From assembly GCF_014636775.1 (NCBI RefSeq), contig NZ_BMEQ01000003.1, forward strand, positions 106,379-170,378: a stretch of 64,000 nucleotides of DNA, given 5' to 3'. Below the pieces are notes generated by a model. It was not told the origin of the DNA, did not search any database, and saw only the letters and a list, made by a program, of their open reading frames with translations. The position numbers and the translations under genes are program-made. Shown here one piece after another: positions 26,554 to 34,812 of the stretch; the stretch's first letter is position 1; each line of letters begins with the position of its first letter. Source of the DNA: Kocuria dechangensis (GTDB lineage: Bacteria > Actinomycetota > Actinomycetes > Actinomycetales > Micrococcaceae).

Positions 26554-28644
26554 TCAGGCGGTGGGCCAGGTCTTCGCGACCAGGGTCAGCACGTCGTAGG
26601 TCGCCACGACCTCGTCCTTCTGGTTGTGCAGGACCGCGTCCCAGCGCACCTCGCCGTACTCGTCGGTCACCCGCGGGGTGATCTGCTTGGCGGTCAGGGT
26701 CACCCGGATGGCGTCGTCGTAGGTCACCGGAGTGATGAAGCGCAGGTTCTCCAGGCCGTAGTTGGCCAGCACGGGGCCGGGCGCGGGCTCCACGAACAGG
26801 CCGGCCGCCCAGGCCACGAGCAGGTAGCCGTGGGCCACGCGCCGCGGGAAGAACGGGTTGGCGGTGGCGGCCTCCTCGTCGGTGTGGGCGTAGAACGTGT
26901 CGCCGGTCTTCTCGGCGAAGGCCGTGATGTCCTCGAGGGTCACGGTGCGCAGGTCCGAGGCGAGCTGGTCGCCGATGCGCAGGGTCTCGAGCGACTTGCG
27001 GAACGGGTGCTCGCCCGTGCCGTTCTCCACGTCCTGACGGGTCACGGTGTTCGCGGCCGCTCCGCGGTGCCACACCCCCGTCACGGCGGTGAGGGTGTCC
27101 GGCGAGCCCTGGATGGCCGTGCGCTGCATGTAGTGCTTGACGCCGCGCACGCCGCCGAGCTCCTCGCCGCCGCCGGCGCGGCCGGGCCCGCCGTGGACCA
27201 GGTGCGGCATGGGCGAGCCGTGGCCGGTCGAGGACTTGGCGTCCTGCCGGTTCAGGAAGTGCATGCGGCCGTGGTGGGCGCCCAGGCCCGCGGCGATCCG
27301 GGCGGCAGTGGGCCCGTCGTTCGTGCACACGGTCGCGACCAGCGAGCCGCCACCGCGCACGGCGAGCCGCACGGCGTCGTCGACGTCCGTGTAGCCGAGC
27401 ACCGAGGTCACGGGGCCGAAGGCCTCGACGGAGTGGACCTCCGGGGTCTCCGGGTCGTCGAAGGACAGCAGTGTCACGGGGAAGAAGGCGCCCGTCTCGG
27501 CGCCGGGCAGCTCGAGCAGTGCCTCGGGCCCGCCCAGCCGCACCGTGCCACCGGCGTCGACCAGGCTCTGCACGGCCTTGCGGACCTCGTTCTGCTGCTC
27601 CTTGGACGCCAGCGCCCCCATGGTGACGCCCTCGGTGCGGGGGTCGCCGATGACCACGCGCTCCTGCACCCGCTGCGCGACCGCCGCCACGACGTCCTCC
27701 ACGCGCTCATGCGGCACGATCACGCGGCGGATCGCGGTGCACTTCTGGCCGGCCTTGGCGGTGATCTCCGTGAACACGGCCTTGACGAACGCCTCGAACT
27801 CGGGGGTGTCGGGAGTGGCGTCGGGGCCCAGGATCGCGGCGTTGAGGGAGTCGGTCTCGGCGGTGAAGTGGACCCCGCCGTTGACGACGTTGTCGTGCTC
27901 GCGCAGGGTCCGGGCGGTGGCCGCGGAACCGGTGAACGCCACGTGGTCGCGGTAGTCGAGGGGGTCCAGCAGGTCGCGGGCGGAGCCGGAGATCAGCTGC
28001 AGCGAGCCCTCGGGGAGGATGCCGGACTCGATCATCAGGCGCACGCAGGCCTCGGTGACGTAGCCGGTGGGGGTCGCGGGCTTGACGATGCTCGGCACGC
28101 CGGCGAGGAAGGCCGGAGCGAACTTCTCGAGCATGCCCCACACCGGGAAGTTGAAGGCGTTGATCTGCACGGCCACGCCGGGCAGCCGGGTGTAGAGGTG
28201 CTCACCCAGGAAGGAGCCGTCCTTGGAGAGCTGCTCCACGGCCCCGTCCACGATGGTGTGGGCGTTGGGCAGCTCCGCACGGCCCTTGGTGGAGAAGATG
28301 AACAGGGTGCCGATCCCGCCGTCCACGTCGAGGAAGTGGTCCTTGAGGGTGGACCCGGTCGCATAGGAGAGCTCGTAGAGCTCCTGCTTGTGCGCCGTCA
28401 GGTGCTGCGCGAGCTCCTTGAGCTTGAGCGCCCGCTCGTGGATGGTGAACTCCCCGAGGGAGCGCTGGCCCACCGTGCGGCCGTACTCGACGGCGGAGGC
28501 GACGTCGAGGCCGTCGGTGGACACCTGGGCGACGACCTCTCCCGTCGAGGCGTCGGTGACGTCCACGACCTTCTGAGGGGTCTCGGGGATCCACCACCGG
28601 CCTCCCACGTAGCTGGGGAGAATCGTCTTGGTCAGTACTGCCAT
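26554..28644 (-). CDS. paaZ: Bifunctional oxepin-CoA hydrolase / aldehyde dehydrogenase
   Basis: Opens the oxepin-CoA ring and oxidises the resulting aldehyde to 3-oxo-5,6-dehydrosuberyl-CoA. It has 696 residues. The ALDH domain covers about 1-530, with catalytic Cys302 in GQKCTAIRRVIV and the Glu in HFTAETDS. The C-terminal MaoC hotdog hydratase (about 545-690) has ITAFAEKTGDTFYAHTDEEA and VAHGYLLVAWAAGLFV. AAAGGA precedes ATG 28644. A PaaR-type operator lies 45 bp upstream. It has a full-length second copy at 39982-42021. Confidence 0.95.
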   Translation of the reverse strand: MAVLTKTILPSYVGGRWWIPETPQKVVDVTDASTGEVVAQVSTDGLDVASAVEYGRTVGQRSLGEFTIHERALKLKELAQHLTAHKQELYELSYATGSTLKDHFLDVDGGIGTLFIFSTKGRAELPNAHTIVDGAVEQLSKDGSFLGEHLYTRLPGVAVQINAFNFPVWGMLEKFAPAFLAGVPSIVKPATPTGYVTEACVRLMIESGILPEGSLQLISGSARDLLDPLDYRDHVAFTGSAATARTLREHDNVVNGGVHFTAETDSLNAAILGPDATPDTPEFEAFVKAVFTEITAKAGQKCTAIRRVIVPHERVEDVVAAVAQRVQERVVIGDPRTEGVTMGALASKEQQNEVRKAVQSLVDAGGTVRLGGPEALLELPGAETGAFFPVTLLSFDDPETPEVHSVEAFGPVTSVLGYTDVDDAVRLAVRGGGSLVATVCTNDGPTAARIAAGLGAHHGRMHFLNRQDAKSSTGHGSPMPHLVHGGPGRAGGGEELGGVRGVKHYMQRTAIQGSPDTLTAVTGVWHRGAAANTVTRQDVENGTGEHPFRKSLETLRIGDQLASDLRTVTLEDITAFAEKTGDTFYAHTDEEAATANPFFPRRVAHGYLLVAWAAGLFVEPAPGPVLANYGLENLRFITPVTYDDAIRVTLTAKQITPRVTDEYGEVRWDAVLHNQKDEVVATYDVLTLVAKTWPTA

Positions 28645-28688
28645 GGTCCGGGTCCTTTCGGGACTTCGGCTCGTGCCGGAATCTATTC

Positions 28689-28704
28689 CTGAACGATCGG
28701 TCGG
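28689..28704. promoter_or_regulatory. PaaR-type operator of paaZ
   Basis: CTGAACGATCGGTCGG, reading CCGACCGATCGTTCAG on the minus strand, lies 45-60 bp before the paaZ start and matches the shared operator consensus. Confidence 0.72.
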
Positions 28705-28845
28705 TATGTAAGTCGAGTTAACACTACTTCACAATCGATCCAGTGAGAAGTCCGGGCCGGTGCTGGACCACCTGCGACGAGGGCCTACGGGGGTCGGCGC
28801 GGACGATGCCCCGGAAGTCCTCGGGGAACGCAGAGGAGCAGAAAA

Positions 28846-28887
28846 GGCAGCCGCCGCCACAGGTGAAGACCTGTGGCGGCGGCTGCC
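28846..28887 (-). terminator. Rho-independent terminator of the symporter operon
   Basis: Perfect 19-bp arms (28846-28864 and 28869-28887) with a GAAG loop, followed on the minus strand by TTTT. This is one of the few terminators here with a T run. Confidence 0.9.
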
Positions 28888-28893
28888 TGCTCC

Positions 28894-28945
28894 GGTTCCG
28901 CGGAAAGGTTCGGCCGAGAGGTTCGGCCGAGAGGTTCCGCGGAAA
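28894..28945. repeat. Four 13-bp repeats, each with a palindromic core
   Basis: The units GGTTCCGCGGAAA, GGTTCGGCCGAGA, GGTTCGGCCGAGA and GGTTCCGCGGAAA follow each other without gaps. The cores TTCCGCGGAA or TCGGCCGA are perfect palindromes whose centres are exactly 13 bp apart. They lie in the 3' untranslated part of the symporter transcript, between its stop and its terminator. Confidence 0.85.
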
Positions 28946-28967
28946 GGGCCGGCGGAAGGGTAGGACC

Positions 28968-30533
28968 CTAGTGGGCCGCGATCCGCTGGCTCGGCGGGAC
29001 GCTGGCCGGATCGCCCGGGTCGATGCCCGTCGTGGCCTGGAAGCGGATCCGGTCGAACAGCAGGTCGGCCTCGACCTTGTCCTCGTTCCGCGGCTGGGTC
29101 GCCAGCGACACCAGCCACATGACGAGGAACCCGACGGGGATCGAGATGAGGCCCGGCGACTTGAGCGGGATGAGGGCGCTCTCCTGGAGGAAGATCGGGC
29201 TCACCAGGATCATCCCCACCGCGGTCACCAGGCCCGCGATCATGCCCCACATGACTCCCTTGGCCGTCGCCCTGCGGGCGTACATGGTGAAGAGCAGCGC
29301 CGGCAGGTTGGCCGAGGCCGCCACGGCGATGGCGAGCGTGGCGAGGAACGCGACGTTCTGGTTCTGCACCAGCAGGGCGACGAGCATGGCGACGACCGCG
29401 CTCGAGACGGTCGCGATGCGGGCCACCTTGAGCTGCTGGGTGTGGTCCACGGCGCCCTTGCGCAGCAGCTTGCCGTAGATGTCGTGCGAGATCGCGCCGG
29501 TCGTGGCGATGACCAGACCGGAGAGCGCCGCGAGGATGGTCGCGAAGGCGACGGCCGAGACGAACGCGAGGAGCAGGTCGCCGCCGAGGGTCGACGCGAG
29601 CAGCGGCATGGTCATGTTGCCGCCGGACTTGGCCGCCGCGGCGAAGCGCTGCTCGTCGATGAGGAGCAGGCCGGCGTACGCCAGGACGGGCAGGGTGATG
29701 AGGAAGCACGCGAAGATCCAGATCGACGTCACGGCCGAGGTCCGGGCCGCCCTGGAGTCCTTGACTGTGAGGAAGCGGATCATGACGTGCGGCAGGCCGA
29801 GGACGCCCAGGGTCACGCCGAAGATCAGCGAGAACTGCTCCCACTGGGCGGCGGCGCCTGCCCGCGTGGGCTGGAGCATCTTGCCGCCGGTCGCCTCGTC
29901 GACGCGGCGGAAGACCTCCAACGGGTTCCAGCCGAACTGCGCCAGGACGAACATGAGGAGGAGGATGCCCGCGAGGAGCAGCAGCACCGTCTTGATGATC
30001 TGGATGTAGGTCGTCGCGAGCATGCCCCCGACGAGGGTGTAGAGCGTGGTGAGGACGCCGATGATGACGGCCGCGACGACGTAGTCCAGCCCGAAGAGGA
30101 GCTGGATGAGCAGTGCCGCGCCGACGAACTGGGCGACCATGTAGAGCAGCGAGACGACGATCGAGCTGGTCGCGATGGCGCCGCGCACCCCGTCGCCGCG
30201 GAAGCGGGTGGCGAGCACGTCACCGAGGGTGAAGTGGCCGAGGTTGCGCAGGGGCTCGGCGATCAGGAGCATGGCGAGCAGGAAGGCGATGGGGATGTAG
30301 ACGGCGAGGTAGAAGCCGTTGAAGCCGCCCAGCGCGATGGCGCCGGTGGTGCCGAGGAAGGTCGCCGCCGAGATGAAGTCGCCGGCGATGGCGACGCCGT
30401 TCTGGCGGCCCGAGATCGACCCCGTGGCGACGAGGTGGGACTCCACGGACTTGTTCCGCTTGCCGGCCCAGTAGGTGATGTAGAGGGTGATCGCGACGAA
30501 TACCGCGAAGAGGACGGATGCTTCGGTGCTCAC
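28968..30533 (-). CDS. Sodium:solute symporter (ActP/PaaL-like)
   Basis: SSS-family permease of 521 residues with about 13 membrane helices. IAGDFISAATFLGTTGAIAL, GFNGFYLAVYIPIAF and FALSGLVIATTGAISHD-like stretches are typical of acetate/phenylacetate symporters. GTG 30533 has AAGGAGA upstream and overlaps the stop of the DUF485 gene (GTGA). ActP-YjcH and the phenylacetate pair PaaL-PaaM have this same two-gene design. The position inside paa/PHA genes favours phenylacetate or a short acid as substrate, by inference only. Confidence 0.88.
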   Translation of the reverse strand: MSTEASVLFAVFVAITLYITYWAGKRNKSVESHLVATGSISGRQNGVAIAGDFISAATFLGTTGAIALGGFNGFYLAVYIPIAFLLAMLLIAEPLRNLGHFTLGDVLATRFRGDGVRGAIATSSIVVSLLYMVAQFVGAALLIQLLFGLDYVVAAVIIGVLTTLYTLVGGMLATTYIQIIKTVLLLLAGILLLMFVLAQFGWNPLEVFRRVDEATGGKMLQPTRAGAAAQWEQFSLIFGVTLGVLGLPHVMIRFLTVKDSRAARTSAVTSIWIFACFLITLPVLAYAGLLLIDEQRFAAAAKSGGNMTMPLLASTLGGDLLLAFVSAVAFATILAALSGLVIATTGAISHDIYGKLLRKGAVDHTQQLKVARIATVSSAVVAMLVALLVQNQNVAFLATLAIAVAASANLPALLFTMYARRATAKGVMWGMIAGLVTAVGMILVSPIFLQESALIPLKSPGLISIPVGFLVMWLVSLATQPRNEDKVEADLLFDRIRFQATTGIDPGDPASVPPSQRIAAH

Positions 30534-30985
30534 GGGCGGGTCTCCTTGTCGTGCTGGGTCGGGGTCTCGTCGACCGTGCCGTGCGCACGGGATTCCGCGT
30601 GCGACTTCTCCTCGTCGGCGAGCTCGGCCTCGAGCTGGGCCTCGTGCTTCTCCCACTCGGTCCAGTCCTCGTAGTGGGCGGCGGTCTCGTCGAGGTGGGC
30701 GGGCCGCAGCTCGTCCTCGACCTTGTCCATCGCGCGCTTGTAGACCGTCGTGAGGACGACGACGAGGAAGAACAGCGCGAAGGCGTAGAGGTAGGCCCAC
30801 GAGAGGCCGTCGGCGGCGAACCCGTCGAGAACGCTGGTGAAGTTGGTGAGCACCTGCTGGAGGAAGAAGGCCACCAGGGTGATGATCACGAGGGGTCGGA
30901 CGATCCGACGGCGTACGGCTGTCATCCCCTCGTAGTACTCCCGAGAGGCATCGGCGTTGGCGGTGGTGCTGTTCTGGATTTCCAT
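30530..30985 (-). CDS. DUF485-family membrane partner of the symporter
   Basis: 151 residues with two membrane helices (about 32-52 and 65-83) and a long acidic C-terminal tail (EKHEAQLEAELADEEKSHAE). SREYYEGMTAVRRRIVRPLV fits the DUF485 head. Genes of this family sit directly before SSS symporters (yjcH-actP, paaM-paaL). The two coding regions overlap by four bases here. Confidence 0.82.
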   Translation of the reverse strand: MEIQNSTTANADASREYYEGMTAVRRRIVRPLVIITLVAFFLQQVLTNFTSVLDGFAADGLSWAYLYAFALFFLVVVLTTVYKRAMDKVEDELRPAHLDETAAHYEDWTEWEKHEAQLEAELADEEKSHAESRAHGTVDETPTQHDKETRP

Positions 30986-31156
30986 TCCACGATCCTTTCT
31001 GGGGGGAGCCGTCCGGTGTCCGGCGTGCTCCGTCCCCGTTCCGGCCCCGGGGCGGGGAAGCCCGCACGCCCGGAAGCGGGCATGCGTGACCTCCACCCGG
31101 TGGAGTCGCCTCCTCCCGGGTGCCGGGGGCTTGTCGTGCTCGATGTGTGGTGGAGT

Positions 31157-31197
31157 GCCGGAGCGGCACCGCAGCTGGTGCGGGGTGCCGCTCCGGC
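31157..31197 (-). terminator. Terminator of the paaK2-paaI2-phaB operon
   Basis: 14-bp perfect arms GCCGGAGCGGCACC (31157-31170) and GGTGCCGCTCCGGC (31184-31197), right after the phaB stop on the minus strand. Confidence 0.8.
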
Positions 31198-31202
31198 GGG
31201 GC

Positions 31203-32021
31203 TCACATGTCCATGCCGCCGTTGACGCTCAGGACCTGGCCGGTGATGAACGACGACTCGTCGGCGGCGAGGAAGTGGACGGCCCGGGCGATCTCCTCCG
31301 GGTCCGCGAAGCGGTGGGCGGGGATCTGGTCGTAGAGGTTGTTGCGGATGGCCTCCGGGATGGCCTGGACCATCTCGGTGTCGACGACGCCGGGGCTCAC
31401 GGTGTTGATCGTGAGCCCGACGCCGGCGTCGAGCTTGCCGCTGCGCTTGAGGAGGAAGGACACCTCGCGCGCCAGGCTCTTGCTCATCCCGAACAGGCCG
31501 GCCTTGGACGCGGCGTAGTTGGTCTGGCCGATGTTGCCGATCTCGCCGACGATCGACGAGACGTTGACGACCCGGCCGGTGCCGCGCTCGAGCATGTGCC
31601 GCAGCGCCGCCTGGGACATGAAGAAGGCGCCGGAGAGGTTGACGTCGATGACCTTGTGCCACTCGTCGTCGGTCATCTTGAGGAAGGTCTTGTCGAGGGT
31701 GATGCCCGCGTTGTTGACGAGGATGTCCAGCCGCCCGTGCTGCTCCAGCACCTCGGCGACGACCCGCCGGCAGTCCTCCGGCTGACCGACGTTGCCCTTG
31801 TGCACCGAGAAGGTGCCGTCGGGGTACGTCTCGCGGAGCTCGCCGAGGAACTCCTGCGCCGCCTCGTCGTTGCCGCTGTAGCCCGCCGCCACGACGGCGC
31901 CCTGGGACGCGAAGCTCCGGCAGATCGCCGCGCCGATGCCCCGGGTGCCGCCGGTGACCAGGGCGACGCGGCCGTCGAGCCTGCTCGTGCCGAGGCGGTC
32001 GCCCTTGCTGATCGCGTTCAT
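31203..32021 (-). CDS. phaB: Acetoacetyl-CoA/3-ketoacyl-CoA reductase
   Basis: SDR-family NADPH-dependent reductase that makes (R)-3-hydroxyacyl-CoA for PHA synthesis. It has 272 residues. The cofactor motif is ALVTGGTRGIGAAICRSFA, then NNAGITLDKTF, catalytic Ser in VSSIVGEIGNIGQ, and Tyr-Lys in TNYAASKAG. INTVSPGVVDTEMVQAIPE and the C-terminal LSVNGGMDM are PhaB-like. An insertion (FLLKRSGKLDAGVG) before INTVSPG lengthens it relative to typical 246-residue PhaB. Its ATG overlaps the paaI2 stop (ATGA), so it belongs to the paaK2 operon. FabG activity cannot be excluded. Confidence 0.82.
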   Translation of the reverse strand: MNAISKGDRLGTSRLDGRVALVTGGTRGIGAAICRSFASQGAVVAAGYSGNDEAAQEFLGELRETYPDGTFSVHKGNVGQPEDCRRVVAEVLEQHGRLDILVNNAGITLDKTFLKMTDDEWHKVIDVNLSGAFFMSQAALRHMLERGTGRVVNVSSIVGEIGNIGQTNYAASKAGLFGMSKSLAREVSFLLKRSGKLDAGVGLTINTVSPGVVDTEMVQAIPEAIRNNLYDQIPAHRFADPEEIARAVHFLAADESSFITGQVLSVNGGMDM

Positions 32022-32497
32022 GAATCTCTCCGTTCGATTGTGCGGGAGGTACCACGGAACTGTGCGATCAGTATGCCCCTGTCGTTGTGGACCTCGACGT
32101 CGTAGAGCCCGTTGCGGCCCCACCGGCTCGTCTCCCGCGCGGTGGCCGTGAGGAGGTCGCCGGCGTGCGCGGGCGCGATGTAGTGGATCTGCACCGATGC
32201 GGCGACGGTCACCGGGCCGTGGGAGTTGCAGGCGCACGCGAACGCGGTGTCGGCCACCGTGAAGATGTACCCGCCGTGGCACGTCGCGTGCCCCTGCAGC
32301 ATCTGGTCGGTCACCCGCATCGTCACGGTGGCGGCGCCGAGACGGAGCTCGGTCACCTCCATGCCGAGGGCCGCCGAGGCGACGTCGTCACGGATCATCC
32401 GCTCCGCCGCGGTGAAGTCGATCTGCGGGTCGGTGCGGGGCATCGTCATGACCGGGGCCCGGTCCTGCGCCGCGCCGGGCGTCATGCTGTCGCTCAT
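32018..32497 (-). CDS. paaI: Second PaaI-type hotdog thioesterase
   Basis: 159 residues. GHATCHGGYIFTVADTAFACACN holds the catalytic region with Asp, and VQIHYIAPAHAGDLLTATA matches PaaI. It differs clearly from the copy at 23814, so it is not a recent duplicate. ATG 32497 overlaps the paaK2 stop (TGATG). Probably a CoA-releasing safety valve for the second ligase. Confidence 0.87.
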   Translation of the reverse strand: MSDSMTPGAAQDRAPVMTMPRTDPQIDFTAAERMIRDDVASAALGMEVTELRLGAATVTMRVTDQMLQGHATCHGGYIFTVADTAFACACNSHGPVTVAASVQIHYIAPAHAGDLLTATARETSRWGRNGLYDVEVHNDRGILIAQFRGTSRTIERRDS

Positions 32498-33804
32498 CAG
32501 CCGTTCCGCAGGTCGACGAGCCGCTTGGCCTTGCCCTCGGAGCGCGGCAGGCTCAGGGGCAGCAGCACCTCGGTGTGGACGCTGACGCCGATGACGTCCT
32601 TGATCCGTCCCTTGACCTGCTTGGCCAGGGTGTGGCGGTCCTGCTCGCCCTGGGCGACCTCGCGGCACTCGACGAGGACGTCGAGGCTGTCCATGCGGCC
32701 GTTCTTCTTGAGCTTCAGCTGGTACTGCGCGGTGAGACCCGGGATCCCGAGGATGATCTCCTCGATCTGGCTCGGGAACAGGTTGACCCCGCGCAGGATG
32801 ATCATGTCGTCGTTGCGACCGGTGATCTTCTCGATGCGGCGGAAGGAGCGGGCCGTGCCGGGCAGCAGCCGGGTGAGGTCCCGGGTCCGGTACCGGATGA
32901 TCGGGAAGGCCTCCTTGGTGAGGGAGGTGAAGACGAGCTCGCCCTCCTCGCCGTCGGGGAGCACCTCGCCGGTGACCGGGTCGATGATCTCCGGGTAGAA
33001 GTGGTCCTCCCACACGTGGAGGCCGTCCTTGGTCTCGACGGTCTCGCACGCGACGCCCGGGCCGACGACCTCGGAGAGGCCGTAGATGTCGATCGCGTGG
33101 ATGTCGAGCTTCTGCTCCATCTCGCGGCGCATCTCTTCGGTCCACGGCTCCGCGCCGAAGATGCCGACCTTGAGCGAGGTGGAGCGGGGGTCGATGTTGA
33201 GCCGCTCCATCTCGTCGAGGAGGGTCATCATGTAGGAGGGCGTGACGACGATGACGTCGGGCTTGAAGTCCTGGATGAGCTGGATCTGGCGCTCGGTCTG
33301 GCCCCCGGACATCGGCACCACGGTGCACCCGAGGCGCTCGGCGCCCGCGTGGAGGCCGAGGCCGCCGGTGAACAGGCCGTAGCCGTAGGCGTTGTGGACC
33401 ATCATCCCCTTGCGGACGCCGGCCGCACGGAGGGAGCGGGCGACCATGTCGGCCCACATGTTGAGGTCGTTCTGGGTGTAGCCCACGACGATCGGCTTGC
33501 CCGTCGTGCCGCTCGAGCCGTGGATCCGCTTGACCTCGGGGAGGGGGACCGCGAACATCCCGAACGGGTAGGTCTTGCGCAGGTCGTCCTTCACGGTGAA
33601 CGGGAACCGGGCGAGGTCCTTGAGCTCCGTGATGTCACCAGGGTGGACACCGGCCTCGTCGAAGCGCTGCCGGTAGAGCGGAACGTGCTTGTAGGCGTGG
33701 TTCAGCGACCACTTCATCCGCTCGAGCTGGACTTCTTCGATCTCGTCGCGGGACGCGCGCTCGATGGGCTCGAGATCGATGGTCCGGGGAGAGAGGTCCT
33801 GCAT
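32497..33804 (-). CDS. paaK: Second phenylacetate-CoA ligase
   Basis: 435-residue ANL ligase with RIHGSSGTTGKPIVVGY (P-loop), NAYGYGLFTGGLGLHAGAERLG, DIYGLSEVVGPGVA and GRNDDMIILRGVNLFPSQIEE. It resembles paaK at 24265 throughout but has diverged along its length, especially at both ends. It leads the operon paaK2-paaI2-phaB. AAAGGA precedes the ATG, and a PaaR-type operator lies about 230 bp upstream. Coupling to phaB suggests that it feeds storage metabolism; it may accept a related aryl or acyl acid. Confidence 0.9.
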   Translation of the reverse strand: MQDLSPRTIDLEPIERASRDEIEEVQLERMKWSLNHAYKHVPLYRQRFDEAGVHPGDITELKDLARFPFTVKDDLRKTYPFGMFAVPLPEVKRIHGSSGTTGKPIVVGYTQNDLNMWADMVARSLRAAGVRKGMMVHNAYGYGLFTGGLGLHAGAERLGCTVVPMSGGQTERQIQLIQDFKPDVIVVTPSYMMTLLDEMERLNIDPRSTSLKVGIFGAEPWTEEMRREMEQKLDIHAIDIYGLSEVVGPGVACETVETKDGLHVWEDHFYPEIIDPVTGEVLPDGEEGELVFTSLTKEAFPIIRYRTRDLTRLLPGTARSFRRIEKITGRNDDMIILRGVNLFPSQIEEIILGIPGLTAQYQLKLKKNGRMDSLDVLVECREVAQGEQDRHTLAKQVKGRIKDVIGVSVHTEVLLPLSLPRSEGKAKRLVDLRNG

Positions 33805-33831
33805 GGGTGGTATCCTTTCGGGACGACATTG

Positions 33832-33859
33832 TCAGTGAGCGGATAATCAGTGAGCGGAT
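33832..33859 (-). repeat. 13-bp direct repeat in the paaK2 leader
   Basis: TCAGTGAGCGGAT occurs at 33832-33844 and again at 33847-33859, a 15-bp period, 28-55 bp before the paaK2 start. It may be a protein site or part of the leader. It matches no family I know. Confidence 0.6.
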
Positions 33860-34031
33860 GATCGGATTCGGAGCGGGCTGCGGGGCCCGCGTCCTGTTCC
33901 TGCGGGGAAGATGCTCCGCCGCTCAGCACGGCGGGACGTACGAGGCCCGAGAATGCCGGGCACGACGGCATGGACGAGGAAATGGTCGGACTGCGCAGAG
34001 CACTCCCGGCCTCATCTGTGACGGACGCTAA

Positions 34032-34047
34032 CTGACCGACCGTTCGG
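34032..34047. promoter_or_regulatory. PaaR-type operator, paaK2 side
   Basis: CTGACCGACCGTTCGG matches the shared operator. It is oriented towards the minus-strand paaK2 operon. Confidence 0.68.
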
Positions 34048-34289
34048 AAGTCCAAAACCTCCACGTCACGCAATCTCACACGGCGTAATGCTGTCGACGC
34101 CCCGCGACGAGTCGCCCCGTCCGCGTCCGCGTCCGGTATCGCGTCCCTCTGAACGGACGCAGAGCCCCCAGGGACCCCTCCGTTGCGGTGCCGGACTGCG
34201 GCAATGCACCGGGGGCGCCGTCTGTCAATCCCCCTCCCCAACTCACTCGAATGTGACCCCTGCCCCCTCTGCTCCTCGGGGGCCGGCTG

Positions 34290-34316
34290 TATAGTTCTGA
34301 TCGAACGGTCGGTCAG
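34290..34316 (+). promoter_or_regulatory. PHA operon promoter -10 and PaaR-type operator
   Basis: TATAGT at 34290-34295 is a good -10. The operator TCGAACGGTCGGTCAG (34301-34316) follows at once and would cover the transcription start. The wider stretch CTGATCGAACGGTCGGTCAG (34297-34316) is a near-palindrome. Confidence 0.68.
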
Positions 34317-34420
34317 CAATTCCCTCCCACCGTGGCCCTCGTCACGGGCGGCCGGAGGGAGTCCGCTGTCCGGCGCACCGCCACGGCGTCGTCGATGACG
34401 ACGGAGGGAGGCAGCACCTG

Positions 34421-34753
34421 GTGACCCGATTCGTCGTGACCTACCGCATGCCGGCGAGCGCCGACGCCGCCGCCCGCTTCGAGGCGGACTACCGCAGCAA
34501 CCATCTCCCCCTGGTGGCCCGCACCCCCGGCCTGACCCGCGTGGAGATCTCCCGTGTGACCAGGACGGTGGCAGGATCCCCGGCGCCGATGCTGGTGGCG
34601 GTCCTCACCTTCGCCGATGCAACCGCGATGCGCGACGGCATGCGGAGCGAGCAGTGGGCCGCGTCGGGCCGGAACCTGGCCGAGATCGGAGGCCTCGAGC
34701 TGGCGACCATGTTCACCCTCGACGAGCCCGAGGTCCTCGACCTGGGGCGCTGA
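34421..34753 (+). CDS. EthD-like small protein
   Basis: 110 residues starting at GTG 34421 after GGAGG. TRFVVTYRMPASADAAARFEADYRSNHLPLVAR fits the ferredoxin-like dimeric alpha-beta barrel of EthD proteins, in which an HxPL stretch is typical. EthD members are known from ether and aromatic catabolism, mostly without a proven reaction. It is the first gene of the adh-phaZ-phaC operon. Confidence 0.65.
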   Translation: MTRFVVTYRMPASADAAARFEADYRSNHLPLVARTPGLTRVEISRVTRTVAGSPAPMLVAVLTFADATAMRDGMRSEQWAASGRNLAEIGGLELATMFTLDEPEVLDLGR

Positions 34754-34812
34754 CGAACTACCCGAACCACCGCCCCGGCGCCCGCCGGGCCGACCCAAAG
34801 GAGTGTCTCCCC

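Larger units (their letters stand above)
33805..34420. other. 616-bp divergent regulatory region between paaK2 and the PHA operon
   Basis: No credible gene is seen here. It holds two PaaR-type operators (34032-34047 and 34301-34316), a direct repeat next to paaK2 (33832-33859) and a TATAGT -10 element. It separates the two divergent operons, so both can be switched from here. Confidence 0.7.

Noticed and set aside
33832..33845. Similarity to the lac operator (GTGAGCGGATAA)
   Set aside because: Only one half plus a few bases match, there is no LacI-type gene nearby, and the site is part of a direct repeat. Probably chance.
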